From Leptobrachium leishanense (taxonomy: Eukaryota > Chordata > Amphibia > Anura > Megophryidae), in the NCBI GenBank assembly GCA_009667805.1, contig CM019072.1:32667519-32731518 (forward strand): DNA of 64,000 bases. Direction: 5' to 3'. Within the stretch, counting starts at the first letter, position 1; each line of letters opens with the position of its first letter. The notes beneath the pieces are model-generated. The model searched no databases, was not told where the DNA came from, and saw nothing but the letters and a program-made list of their open reading frames with translations. The position numbers were made by a program, and so were the translations under genes. Of this stretch, positions 47,029 to 59,195 are shown piece by piece.

Positions 47029-47259
47029 CTGAATGGAATGAGACCAATATCCTGTTGTCCTCCTGGATACTCCTATGGTCCTCACTGCTTGGTGCACAAA
47101 ATCTTTAGCCAGGGGAACCAGCAATGACTTTCTCAAAATATATGAATTCAGTGTTGTGGTAATGTTGCTAACTACAAAGAATGGAATTAAGCTCTGTATA
47201 AAAATCCCTTTGGAAGCATATTCATAATGAAGTGCTTGACTGAAACGGTCCAGGAAAGT
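47029..47259 (-). CDS. HSDL1-like: HSDL1-like short-chain dehydrogenase, third coding exon
   Basis: A 231-nt open exon, residues 228-304, with no Met of its own, so a scan for ATG-started frames misses it. The acceptor is TTTGTTTTTAG ending at 47260; translation begins T-F-L-D-R-F-S directly after Lys227 of exon 2, phase 0 on both sides. Readable stretches include [19 protein letters not shown] and [17 protein letters not shown]. These match the C-terminal half of HSDL1 (substrate loop and last helices). The donor is CAG before GTAAATAG at 47028. The intron that follows starts at once with a GATA/GGAT microsatellite. About 30 C-terminal residues should follow in another exon; I did not find it between 1 and 47000, so it is either very diverged or outside the window. 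Confidence 0.87.
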
Positions 47260-47735
47260 CTAAAAACAAACATAGAAAAAAACAAACGGTTGGTTGTCAT
47301 GTTGGTTCATTAGTCTATAAAATAAAACTTATACTGGTTAGAAAGGGACATTCTAACCAGCAACATTATACAAATGTTTGACTGGAATATGGCATTCTTT
47401 CCGTTTATCAGAATATACATGCAAGAAAAATGGAAGAACTGCAGCTTGGGTGTTAGGAGCGTAGAGAGATTGCCAGAGCTACTAAACAAGCTGGCGGCTC
47501 AGACTTATTCACAGATCTGCTGACTGATGTAAGGGTGGGATTCATTAAGGTCGTTATAGCCACAATGGTACTCACTCTTCCTGTGGGAAATCTCTCCTAA
47601 TCCACTTTATAATACTATACATTTTGCCACTGCACGAGAAGATCACTAAAAGGCAGAACAGCCAGAAAAAGGCTGTCTGTGAGAACTCAACTCTCATGGC
47701 AGGTACACCATAAATTTGCTATAAAGTACCTGTGT
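47260..47735 (-). other. Start of intron 2 next to exon 3, no other feature
   Basis: AT-rich intronic sequence; a pyrimidine-rich tract on the minus strand precedes the acceptor at 47260. Nothing else recognised. Confidence 0.4.
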
Positions 47736-48790
47736 TTCTGTGTTTGTCATTGCTGCGGTATAGTGTCAGTATCTGTGTTTGTCATTGCTGCTGTATAGTG
47801 TCAGTATAGGTGTTTGTCATTATTGCTGTGCAGTGTCCGTATCTGTGTTTTTGTCATTGTTGCTGTGCAGTGTCAGTATCTGTGTTATTGTGTTTGTCAT
47901 TATTGCGGTGTAGCACGGTATAGTGTCCGTATCTGCTTGTCATTGTTGCTGTGTAGTGTCCATATCTGTGTTTTTGTGTTTGTCATTATTGCAGTGTAGT
48001 GTCCGTATCTGTGTTTGTCATTTTTGCTGTGTAGTGTCAGTATCTGTGTTTCTGTATTTGTCAGTTTTGCTGTGTAGTGTCCGTATCGGTGTTTGTAGTG
48101 TCAGTATCTGTGTTTCTGTATTTGTCATTGTTGCTGTGTCAGTATCGGTGTTTGTCATTGTTGCTGTGTAGTGTCAGTATCTGTGTTTCTGTATTTGTCA
48201 GTTTTGCTGTGTAGTGTCAGTTTCTGTGTTTGTCATGGTTGCTGTGTTGTGTCCGTATCTGTGTTTTTGTGTTTGCCATTGTTGCTGTGTAGTGTCCATA
48301 TCTGTGTTTTTGTGTTTGTCATTATTGCAGTGTAGTGTCCGTATCTGTGTTTGTCATTTTTGCTGTGTAGTGTCAGTATCTGTGTTTCTGTATTTGTCAG
48401 TTTTGCTGTGTAGTATCCGTATCGGTGTTTGTAGTGTCAGTATCTGTGTTTCTGTATTTGTCATTGTTGCTGTGTCAGTATCGGTGTTTGTCATTGTTGC
48501 TGTGTAGTGTCAGTATCTGTGTTTCTGTATTTGTCAGTTTTGCTGTGTAGTGTCAGTTTCTGTGTTTGTCATGGTTGCTGTGTTGTGTCCGTATCTGTGT
48601 TTTTGTGTTTGCCATTGTTGCTGTGTAGTGTCCCTATCTGTGTTTGTCATTGTTGCTGTGTAGTGTCCATATCTGTGTTTTTGTGTTTGTCATTATTGCA
48701 GTGTAGTGTCCATATCTGTGTTTGTCATGGTTGCTGTGTAGTGTCAGGTATCGGTGTATATGTGCCAGTCTCTGTGTCCTTCAGAATCTG
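47736..48790 (+). repeat. Minisatellite C with a higher-order repeat
   Basis: Units of about 35-42 bp built from GTGTTTGTCATTGTTGCTGT and GTAGTGTCAGTATCT. A block of about 336 bp (near 47952) is repeated almost exactly at 48288, with a partial third from 48657. Cys/Val-rich frames are artefacts. The array ends where hAT element 2 begins. Confidence 0.93.
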
Positions 48791-48864
48791 AGAGAGTCTG
48801 TATGTGCCAGAGCAGTGGTGTATTTAGGTTTTGTGCTGCCCTAGGCCTGACTAAACTCGTGCAC

Positions 48865-48892
48865 GTTTCGTGTACTCAGTAAACTTCATCAG
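48865..48892 (-). ncRNA. Hammerhead ribozyme-like motif, left end of palindrome
   Basis: On the minus strand: CTGATGA, stem GTTTAC/GTACAC with one mismatch, GAAAC. Core bases match the hammerhead consensus; stems I and III were not verified. Confidence 0.5.
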
Positions 48893-48907
48893 GGAAAATA
48901 AACTTAA

Positions 48908-49182
48908 CCCTTTCACTGCTGAGGACGTGTGGGGAACGTGCTCATTGACTCCTAAGGAAAGATGGGGTGGCGATAGGGGGTTCCGTTGAACCCCTGATAT
49001 CTACCGACTGTTGGCAGCTAGCAGGGTCATGCTTGGTTTCATTAGAAAGGCCAGAGCATGGCCTTTCCAATGATACCAAACATAACCATGTTTAAAGTAA
49101 AGAAAAAAAATAATAAAAATAATAAGAAAAAAAAGAAAAATTTGTTTTTTTTAAGACGTGAAATGGCTCAGCAGTGAAGGGG
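48908..49182. mobile_element. TTAA-flanked piggyBac-type MITE
   Basis: Ends CCCTTTCACTGCTGAGG and CTCAGCAGTGAAGGGG, TTAA at 48904-48907 and 49183-49186. 275 bp, noncoding. Interior has the ccaatgataccaaacataac text shared with 43859 and 58700. Confidence 0.88.
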
Positions 49183-49601
49183 TTAAAAGAAAAATAAAAG
49201 TCCATTAAATGTCCCCTTTCTCTTTTTATATCTTCTTTTTCTGCCTCCGGATTGCCTCCCTACCGGTTTTTGCGTTGGCGTGCATCTCATCTTTGGAACG
49301 CAGGCTTCGCGTCACCGGAAGTGACGTATCGCGATCTTCCTCAGCTAAAGCTGAGAAGCTGGAACACCGGGAGATGACAAACCATCTCCCGGTGTTCCAG
49401 CTTCTCAGCTTTAGCTGCCGCAAGGAGGAAGATCGCGATACGTCACTTCCGGTGACGCGAAGCCTGCGTTCCAAAGATGAGACGCACGCCAACGCAAAAA
49501 CTGGAAGGGAGGCAATCCGGCGGCAGAAAAAGAAGATATAAAAAGAGAAAGAGAAAGGGGACATTTAATGGACTTTTATTTTTGTTTTAAGTTTATTTTC
49601 C

Positions 49602-49629
49602 CTGATGAAGTGTACTTAGTACACGAAAC
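49602..49629 (+). ncRNA. Hammerhead ribozyme-like motif, right end of palindrome
   Basis: CTGATGA (49602-49608), perfect 6-bp stem II GTGTAC/GTACAC with TTA loop, then GAAAC (49625-49629) and GCGTTGG. All core residues fit. It is the best hammerhead candidate in the window; stem I, stem III and the cleavage triplet need folding. Confidence 0.55.
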
Positions 49630-49640
49630 GCGTTGGATTA

Positions 49641-50319
49641 TAACGTTTTTACCCAATAAATACTGCAAATACTGCTACTTTTGGTAAGGTGTCCAGTTGA
49701 TTCCTGTGGCGGCAAGAGTCTTCAGGTCCTTGGTTCCAGCATCGGCAGAGTTGGGGTAATCGTCGTAGATACGAGAAGCAATAAAGTTCTAATATCTTGT
49801 GAGTGCGGAGGAAAAAGGGGGCACCCTATATAAAACTGTAATTTTCAGTATGCACTATGAGAAATCTTTTATTACCTCTTAGGTTCCCAATTTTTACGTA
49901 TTCAGTTTGCTAACAAGACGTTTTGGGAGAGACACCCGGGATACAGTGAGGTCGTATATATTTTTATACATTTTATACCATCCAGTCCCACCACGATTTC
50001 TTTTTCTGTAAACTCGTGCACCCCTAATTTAAATTTGACACACCCCTTCCTGTCAAGGTCACACCTCTTCCTGGTTAAACCCCGCCCTTCCTATGTAGAC
50101 TCCACCTTTTCCTCTTAGAGCTCCGCCTTTTCCTCTCTTTATATTAAAAGTGGACACCAAGTGCCTACTCGTATATTTTGTATACCATTTCAAATGTATC
50201 AAGATAAATAAAATTATGACATGTTTAAATTCAAGCATTTTTACAAATATCAGCCATGCATGTCCAGTATACTGGATCACAGCCACTCTAATTGGTTGAA
50301 CAATAAAATCCACAGAAAC
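49641..50319. other. Interior of hAT element 2, no gene
   Basis: AT-rich sequence followed by short repeats of cacacctcttcctg type (50038-50130). No supportable gene. Confidence 0.35.
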
Positions 50320-50740
50320 GTCCATTGTGTATGAGCGTATCACAGAGCTGCACAGCAATAAAACCCACAGAAACGTGCATTGTGTATGAGCGTATCAGAG
50401 CTCCACAGCAATAGAACTCACAGAAATGTGCAGTGTGTATGAGCGTATAAGAGCTGCACAGCAATAAAACCCACAGAAAGGTGCACTGTGTATGTGCGTA
50501 TCACAGAGCTCCACAGCAATAAAACCCACAGAAATGTGCAGTGTATGAGCGTGTAAGAGCTGCACAGCAATAAAACCCATAGAAACGTGCACTCTGTATG
50601 AGCGTATCACAGAGCTGCACAGCAATAAAACTCACAGTAATGTGCGGTGTGTATGAGCGTATCGCAGAGCTCCACAACAATAAAACTCACAGTAATGTGC
50701 GCTGTGTATGAGCGAATCACAGCTGCACAGCAATAAAACT
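50320..50740 (-). repeat. Minisatellite family B in hAT element 2
   Basis: About eight units of 48-56 bp containing gagctgcacagcaataaaac and tgtatgagcgtatcacagag, the inverse complement of the unit at 40217 and 61183. Alternating gagctgc and gagctcc units suggest a dimeric repeat. Confidence 0.9.
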
Positions 50741-50744
50741 CAAA

Positions 50745-50880
50745 CTCATTTCATTAAACCCCCACTTCTTTCATTTAATCCCCCACCTCTTTCATTTAAC
50801 CCCATTTCATTTAAACCCTCCCTCCACCTCTTTCATTTCATTTAATCCTCCCACCTCTTTCATTTAACCCCCCACACCTA
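50745..50880. repeat. CTTTCATTTAACCCCCAC-type repeat, left part
   Basis: Imperfect 20-30-bp repeats of ctttcatttaaccccccac. The array continues after the Tc1 at 52500, so the Tc1 inserted into it. Confidence 0.8.
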
Positions 50881-52497
<1,617 letters not shown>

Positions 52498-52499
52498 TA

Positions 52500-52745
52500 T
52501 ATAATTAAAAAAAAACACCTCTTGCATTTCATTTAACCCCCCACACCTATTTCATTAAAAAAAACACCTCTTGCATTTCATTTAACCCCCCACCGCTTTC
52601 ATTTCGTTTACCCCCTCTCTTTCTTTCACTCCCCCTTTCTTTTACCCCCCTCTTTTTTTCACTCCCCCTTTCTTTCATTTACTCCCCCCTCTTTCTTACA
52701 TTTACCCCCCTCTTTCTTTCATTTACCCCCTCTTTCTTTCACTTA
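52500..52745. repeat. CTTTCATTTAACCCCCAC-type repeat, right part
   Basis: Continuation of the array at 50745, grading into ccccctctttctttc repeats. Confidence 0.8.
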
Positions 52746-53084
52746 CTAGACTTGGGAGGCTTTGGGTGCTGACAGCTGGGCTGGCGGTTGGGGGCTGGCG
52801 GCGGAGTCAGCGGCGGCTCTCCTTCCCGCATCTGCTCTGGCAGGTGGAGCAGTGTGTGCATGGGAGGAAGTGACGTCATATGACCACTTCCTCCCAGTGC
52901 TTTCGCTCGGCGGTACAGCTCGCATGTCCGGCGGGTCCCTCTGATCCAGCGGCGGGTCCCACCGAGCGGCAGGGCAGCGGGTCCCGCCAAGCGGCGGGGC
53001 AGCGGGTCCCACCGAGCGGCGGGGCGCAGCCCCCTGTTAATTGCCGCCCTAGGCCTTGTTGGTCTAGGCCAAAATACAGCGCTG
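52746..53084. repeat. GC-rich right end of hAT element 2 with 22-bp tandem
   Basis: Four copies of gggtcccaccgagcggc plus ggggcagc at 52930-53030, and an inverted pair gaggaagtg/cacttcctcc at 52863-52895. Overlapping open frames on both strands come from high GC and low stop density. Confidence 0.6.
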
Positions 53085-53092
53085 TGCCAGAG

Positions 53093-53610
53093 TGTCCATA
53101 CATTTCTGTTCATGTCAGCATGTGTGCATCTCTAACTCCCCCTGACTGTGTCTGTTTGTGACATGTAGTAAATATTTGTATATATGACTGTGCGTGGTAG
53201 TTTTTGTCTGTATGGAATGCTCCTCTCAATAGGTATTTAATTCTCTGTAGTGTACCACTACCTGGTGCAGACCATCCAAATTGCTCCCTCAGTGCCAATT
53301 CAGGGTTCTCTTACTGGCCCCAGATGCTGTAGCCCATTTGGAAATTTGGAGGTCTCTTGATGGGCCAGTCCTGGTTGTAATTTGCCATTTGTGGCACATA
53401 GACCAGGTGCAAAGTGTGGCAGACTAGATCTGTATTTCTATCTATATAAGGGTCTGCCTGTATATATGTGTCTATCTGCCTGTTTATACATATCTCCTCC
53501 ATATAGAGTTATATTCATATTTGTGTCTGACCATTTTGATTACATTTCAGCTGTTAAGGAAGACCTGATAAAATGGTTAGCTTTCTCCCCTGGGGGGAGG
53601 ATATAACACG
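53093..53610. other. No recognised feature
   Basis: Intronic sequence flanking hAT element 2; begins with the continuation of minisatellite C-like text, then unique sequence. Confidence 0.3.
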
Positions 53611-53611
53611 T

Positions 53612-54600
53612 AACTGTAAAAGGGAATGTCTTTTGTACTTTGACCTATTGTGTATCCTGTCCATCACACCTTGGCAGCCAGCCCGGCTCCAAGATGCAAA
53701 CCAAGATTTAGAAGCTATCTTCAAAGACAGGAAGCACATCCTTGATCCCTGTGGGGGGGATGGACACCATTGGGCAATTAAAGATTAATTGACAAGCTTA
53801 CTGAGCACGAGCGAGAAGAGCACTCTGGGAAATGTAGTCCAGGACACTGGGCCATTTGGGGGTGGGCTAGAAAGATCAGGAAGTGTATAAATTCAGAAAA
53901 CTGGCCATGTGCTGGGGCTGATCACTTGGGGTACCTTCGAAAGAGGACTGATCTGTCCATGCTATATCTCCAGGCTCCAGGAGACCATTGATGCTAGCTT
54001 AAGGAATAGTTCTTCGTAAGTAATGCTCTATGGTTCACCCTTTTTCTTTCATTTGCTGTGTAGTGTGTAATTAATTGTTTTATTCTAGTTATAATTTTTT
54101 ATGTAACAAAGCACTGTGATTTCTATCATAAAAAGTTTTGATTCTGGCTGATGAAATCCACGCTAGCTAAGAGATTGGGAGAATTGCTATTTGCGTTAAG
54201 CTCGGTTATATATAAGAAATTGCGAGTTGCGGTCGTCAGGAGACAGTGCGGTTGATTAAGCCCTGCGTCTCCAGTTGCGACGCGCGTGGTGTCCATGAGG
54301 ACTGGTGGCAGCGTTACTAATAGAATAGGAAAAAGAGACTGCAGGGATTGCAGGAGACGTAGTTAGTACGCGCTTCAGGAGAAGACTTGTACCGCGTTGC
54401 AATCCTGGGATCATTATATCACGTTCTACGTGCCTGTTGTGAGAGAAAGTGTGGCCGAGACGGGTAGATAAGCGCGCGTAATTATCTGGGTCTAGGATAG
54501 ATAGATAGTGAGCGGCTTAACCCGGTGTCTTTGCGCAGCAGCGTGCGTAGTGGTCGTGACACAAAGGGCTTGGCAAGGTTTCTGGGCCTCTGAACATGTC
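53612..54600 (+). mobile_element. Possible LTR and leader of a Ty3-like retrotransposon
   Basis: Sequence from about 53612 has LTR-like composition. At 54299-54315 it reads aggactggtggcagcgtt, resembling the tRNA primer-binding region I associate with vertebrate Ty3-like elements, followed by leader-like sequence but no gag frame. No second LTR was found. Weak call. Confidence 0.3.
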
Positions 54601-54954
54601 ATTGACGGTCACACCCCTGGTGGTGGCCCTGTGTTGAGCCAAGGTTTTACAAGGCAATAGGGAAAGGGGGGCAGCATTATGTTCTTTGATCCAGGCACCA
54701 CAATGTCTTGAGCCAGCCGTAACAGAGGGAGGATGCTGTATAATACCCCTGGGTACTTACACTGTTCTTTATAAAATAGCATCTAATCAAGATGACACAT
54801 CCTTATCTACCTGTGTCAGGTTTACAGTAACATTTGACATACAGATGTGTTTTATGTTTTCATACAAGTAAATTAGATCCATAAAGAATTTTAAAAGAAA
54901 GCTCTCAGATTTAGAAAGGAATTCTCACAAAACGAGTTCTATTCATGAGGTTAC

Positions 54955-55403
54955 CTTGGAAGCCACATATACATTGAATTCAGGACATGGTGGTAAGCTG
55001 GAACCACCCGAAGACACGTTGATGATGGCTCCTTTCTTCCGTTGTATCATACCCGGCAATACGAGATGTACCATCATTGTGGCTGCGGTGATATTTACAT
55101 TGATTATCTCAAATATTTTGTCTTCTGGTACGTCAGTTACACACTGGGGTACATCATAACATACCCCAGCATTGTTCACCAGGATGCCAACATCAACATC
55201 TTTCAACGCATCCTTAATGCGAGGAAACACTTCCCGACCCGTGATGAAATCTGCATCTATGAACCTGGTTTTTACTCCATACGTTCTAGTGATGGACTCT
55301 GACACCATCTGCAACTTGTGTTTGTTACGACTGATCAAGATGATGTTCATACCGAGGCTCGCCAGTTCCTCTGCGTATGCTTTTCCAATACCATTTGTGG
55401 CTC
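54955..55403 (-). CDS. HSDL1-like: HSDL1-like short-chain dehydrogenase, second coding exon
   Basis: Encodes residues 78-227. The acceptor CCTCCAG lies just before GAGCC at 55403. The 449-nt exon restores phase and ends at AAG (Lys227) before the donor GTAACC at 54954, phase 0. Visible SDR motifs: cofactor loop TGATNGIG (77-84), the D-V-G-I-L-V-N-N-A-G strand with NNAG at 154-157, N179/N181 in IINVNI, catalytic Ser in INVSSG (208-209), and Y223-V-A-S-K227, a complete Tyr-x3-Lys. The AYAEELASLGMNIILISRN stretch is close to HSDL1. Mammalian HSDL1 is described as inactive because Phe replaces this Tyr; here the Tyr codon is TAT. No frameshift or stop interrupts the exon, so it looks constrained. 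The exon lies between a possible LTR (53.6-54.6 kb) and repeat debris (55.75 kb onward). Confidence 0.9.
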
Positions 55404-55739
55404 CTGGAGGAAAAAAAAGATTTAAAAAAAGTCCAGGATCCAAAATCTGTGACTTTATCTTTTCCTCTCTGGTTTATTTAATTTTAATAACATTGTTATT
55501 GGTCATAAGATACAATGACAGACTTCAAATTCAACTCAGTGTAAAGTGTAAAAACAATGGAATATGGAACAAATCATTAAAGGAACACTCTACGAAAAAA
55601 TGACCTCCCCTTTTATCCCATTAAATAATTCTGACAGCATCTGTGCAATTATTTTATAATATCTATTTTAGTTAAGATAACAAAACGTATCTTTTCTCCA
55701 GCGGTGCTAGGCTCCCCCTTCTCTTCTGCTCCAGGGTCT

Positions 55740-56690
55740 CCAAATGCAGAACTCCCTGCAGCCTTGTGCATGGGCACCTCAGAATTCAGCCATGGTGAAA
55801 TCTGGCCACCCAAAAATCAGGTGTGGCCAATTATGCCATGAAGTCCACAATACAGAAAAAATGGCGTCGCGCCCATACTCACCGGAGCGGCAGCAACTGC
55901 CAGGAGTAACAGCCCAGTCAATGTATAAAACATAACAAGGAAAAAGAGTGTCATCTGCGCTCGTTTCTATGTGTTCCATGTACAACAAAAATTAGGTTTT
56001 TGTTTGTTTCAATGGCCATTGCAACGTAAGCCCACTCGCCACTTCAAGGCACCTCTTTAGAGTGGGTACCTAACAAATGTACCAATAAGGCCGCTCTACT
56101 GAGCAGCTCCAAGCCCCTCCAGCTGCTTTTCAGCCAAGGAGAGGCAGAGATGGTGGGATTTATTTATACACGCACCAAACACTTCCCATTTGGGATCAAA
56201 AACAAAAACATGGAAAGAGGAACAGCTGCAGAACGACGGACTGGTGTTACAAGCATGATATACATAAATACAGAAAAAATGGCATCGCGCCCATACTCAC
56301 TGGAGCGGCAGCAACTGCCAGGAGTAACAGCCCAGTCAATGTATAAAACATAACAAGGAAAAAGAGTGTCATCTGCGCTCGTTTCTATGTGTTCCATGTA
56401 CAACAAAAATGAGGTTTTTGGTGCGTATATAAATAAATCCCACCATCTCTGCCTCTCCTTGGCTGAAAAGCAGCTGGAGGGGCTTGGAGCTGCTCAGTAG
56501 AGCGGCCTTTTGGTTACAATTGTTAGGTACCCACTCTAAAGAGGTGCCTTGAAGTGGCGAGTGGGCTTACGTTGCAATGGCCATTGAAACAAACAAAAAC
56601 CAAATTTTTGTTGTACATGGAACACATAGAAACGAGCGCAGATGACACTCTTTTTCCTTGTTATGAAGTCCACAATAATTCCCCACGAAA
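55740..56690. repeat. Direct and inverted copies of one ~150-250-bp segment
   Basis: 55852-55999 is repeated directly at 56272-56420 (atggcgtcgcgcccatactc against atggcatcgcgcccatactc). The stretch 55950-56170 recurs inverted at 56425-56665 (cccaccatctctgcctctcc, gaggtgccttgaagtggcga). The three copies make a foldback around 56170-56270. Origin unknown; short frames inside are duplicated accordingly and not gene-like. Confidence 0.85.
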
Positions 56691-56819
56691 GACAATAAAT
56701 AAAATACGTATTTATAAAAACCAAATACACGTGTAATCAGAAAGCACTGCAGCCTCGCAGGGTAAATGTTTGAGAAGCTATCCAGCGAGGATTCAATTCT
56801 CTGAGACAAATATAAAACG

Positions 56820-57128
56820 TTGGTAGGTAGAGGAAGGGAGTATATTTAAAAGGAAACAAAATAGCAAAACAAGAGGACATAGTCTTAGATTAGAGGGGCA
56901 AAGGTTTAAAAGTAACATCAGGAAGCATTATTTTACTGAGAGGGTGGTGGATACATGGAACAGTTTTCCAGTAGAAGTGGTAGAGGCCAAAACAGTAATT
57001 GAATTTAAGCAAGCATGGGATAGGCATAAGGCTATCCTAAACAAAAGATAAATCCAGGTAAAGTATCCATGTAATTGGGCAGACTAGATGGGCCGACAGG
57101 TTCTTATCTGCCGACATTTTTCTATGTT
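56820..57128 (+). pseudogene. 3' end of a non-LTR retrotransposon
   Basis: Encodes, with no stop, LEGQRFKSNIRKHYFTERVV then DTWNSFPVEVVEAKTVIEFK, a C-terminal motif common in L2/CR1/Rex-type reverse transcriptases. It continues into cagactagatgggccgacag and ends with ctatgtttctatg repeats, a 3' end familiar from frog repeats. 5'-truncated. Confidence 0.65.
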
Positions 57129-57259
57129 TCTATGTTGCCGAGTCAGTTTACCCTGCTCTGCCCTGCCCAGATTAAATGCACTTGTGACAACTGTGCACTT
57201 TAACTCCTTTGCTGTGGACCATATGTCTCACACGTTGAGAGAACTCGATTCCAGCCACA

Positions 57260-58640
57260 GATCACGACCGATTGGGCCCAATTAGCCATTTTCCCTCCCT
57301 GCTGTCATGTGACTCGTCAGTGTTACAAGGTCTCAGGTGTGAATGGGGAGCAGGTGTGCTAAATTTGCTGTTATCACTCTCACTCTCTCATACTGGTCAC
57401 TGGAAGTTCAACATGGCACCTCATGGCAAAGAACTCTGAGGATCTGAAAAAAAGAATTGTTGCTCTACATAAAGATGGCCGAGGCTATAAGGAGATTGCC
57501 AAGACCCTGAAACTGAGCTACAGCACGGTGGCCAAGACCATACAGCGGTTTAACAGGACAGGTTCCACTCAGAACAGGCCTCACTATGGTCGACCAAAGA
57601 AGTTGAGTGCACGTCCTCAGGGTCATATCCAGAGGTTGTCTTTGGAAAATAGATGTATGAGTGCTGCCAGCATTGCTGCGGAGGTTGAAGGGGTGGGGGT
57701 CAACCTGTCAGTGCTCAGACCATACACCGCAACAAATTGGTCTGCATGGCTGTCGTCCCAGAAGGAAGCCTCTTCTAAACCGTTTGCTGAAGACAAGCAG
57801 ACTAAGGACATGGATTACTGGAACCATGTCCTGTGATCTGAGGAGACCAAGATAAACTTATTTGGTTCAGATAGTGTCAAGCGTGTGGGCGGCAACCAGG
57901 TGACGAGTATAAAGACAAGTGTGTCTTGCCTACAGTCAAGCTTGGTGGTGGGAGTGTCATGGTCTGGGGCTGCATGAGTGCTGCTGGCACTGGGGAGATA
58001 CAGTTCATTGAGGGAACCATGAATGCCAACATGTACTGTAACATACTGAAGCAGAGCACGATCCCCTCCCTTTGGAGACTAGACCGCAGGGCAGTATTCC
58101 AACATGATAACGACCCCAAACACACCTCCAAGACGACCACTGTGTTGCTAAAGAAGCTGAGGGTAAAGGTGATGGACTGGCCAAGCATGTCTCCAGACCT
58201 AAACCCTATTGAGCATCTCTGGGGCATTCTCAAATGTAAGGTGGAGGAGTGCAAGGTCTGCAACATCCACCAGCTCTGTGATGTCGTCATGGAGGAGTGG
58301 AAGAGGACTCCAGTGGCAACCTGTGAAGCTCTGGTGAACTCCATACCCAAGAGGGTTAAGGCAGTGCTGGAAAATAATGGTGGGCACACAAAATATTGAG
58401 ACTTTGGGCCAAATTTGAACATTTTCACTTAGGGGTGTCGTCACTTTTGTTGGCAGTGGTTTAGACATTAATGGCTGTGTGTGGAGTTATTTTAAAGGGA
58501 CAGCAAAATTACACTGTTACACAAGCTGTAACTCACTACTTTACATTGTAGCAAAGTGTCATTTGTTCAGTGTTGTCAAATGAAAAGATATAAAATATTT
58601 ACAAAAATGTGAGGGATGTACTCACGTCTGTGAGATACTG
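57260..58640 (+). pseudogene. Tc1-like element copy 4 with broken transposase
   Basis: The right terminus ctcacgtctgtgagatactg ends at 58640 before TA; the left inverted repeat is missing. The transposase starts MAPHGKEL at 57413 but shifts frame at once; the second frame (57423) gives SEDLKKRIVALHKDGRGYKE and the helix-turn-helix. It breaks again near 57700 and at 57835 (a stop replaces Trp in the VLWSDETK position). The frame from 57926 has [13 protein letters not shown] and [11 protein letters not shown], and ends NNGGHTKY. A third Tc1 family, inactive. Confidence 0.88.
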
Positions 58641-58880
58641 TATCTCCACTTAACTCCATCCCCCAAAGTGATGTGAAGTGCCAATGGAAAATCCAGGTCA
58701 GGCATTTCCAAGGATACCAAACATAACTATGTATAAAATTTAAAAAAATAATCTTTATCTAATGCAGTGTCATAGCCTGCTTTACATATAATGATGGGGT
58801 TCTGTGTCTCCGGCACCACCTAGTGGTGGGTTTTAAGAACAAACCAGATAAAATAAATGCAGCAAATAATTGAATAAAAA
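58641..58880. other. piggyBac-MITE remnant and anonymous sequence
   Basis: 58690-58740 (aaggataccaaacataacta) matches the interior of the MITE at 48908; ends not found. Otherwise nothing recognised. Confidence 0.35.
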
Positions 58881-58891
58881 TCTAAAATATA

Positions 58892-59072
58892 CAGGGTTAT
58901 TCAGAGAGAGGTGAAAAGCAGGAGAATGACTGGAGAATGAAAAATTCTAGGTCAAAATAGCCGATTTGGAAAGTGAGATGAAGAGGAGAATTCTTCTGGT
59001 ATGGCTATTTTGACCTAGAATTTTTCATTCTCCAGTCATTCTCCGGCTTTTCATGCTCTCTGAATAACCCCG
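58892..59072. mobile_element. 181-bp palindromic MITE, copy 1
   Basis: CAGGGTTATTCAGAGAGAGG at the left and ctctgaataaccccg at the right; nearly the whole length is an inverted repeat with a short spacer. Flanked by ATA on both sides. Same length as the copy at 63215. Confidence 0.85.
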
Positions 59073-59195
59073 ATAGGCTCCATAAGTCCTCGTACAAATT
59101 GCTGTTTTTTTGGCACCGCACTCATGTTCTCTTGTCGCTCCATAATACCGCTCTATCTCCGACTGGCTGGTGCTGTACCTCATCGATCGGTACCT

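Larger units (their letters stand above)
48850..49640. repeat. Large palindrome with a hammerhead motif at each end
   Basis: Left arm 48850-48907 and 49187-49375, right arm about 49382-49640, spacer about 6 bases at acaaac. The arms are nearly perfect complements over about 240 bp; agcttctcagctttagct pairs with its complement near the centre. The left arm is broken by a 275-bp TTAA MITE, while the right arm keeps the empty TTAA at 49587-49590. Confidence 0.9.

Noticed and set aside
47101..47125. Apparent frameshift in HSDL1-like exon 3 near the LVP codons
   Set aside because: Careful rereading shows four C residues (complement of agggga), which keeps the frame open: L-V-P-L-A-K-D-F.
46321..47127. 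Long Ser/Ile/Tyr frames (YLSIHPSI repeats)
   Set aside because: Translations of a tetranucleotide microsatellite in every frame.
47814..48791. Cys/Val-rich frames resembling membrane proteins
   Set aside because: They follow the minisatellite C period in all frames; composition artefact.
49209..49564. Open frames of 110-112 codons on both strands with nearly the same protein
   Set aside because: They are the two arms of a palindrome read in opposite directions.
52739..53161. Overlapping GC-rich frames up to 124 codons
   Set aside because: They come from a GC-rich 22-bp tandem and low stop density at the hAT end; no family similarity.
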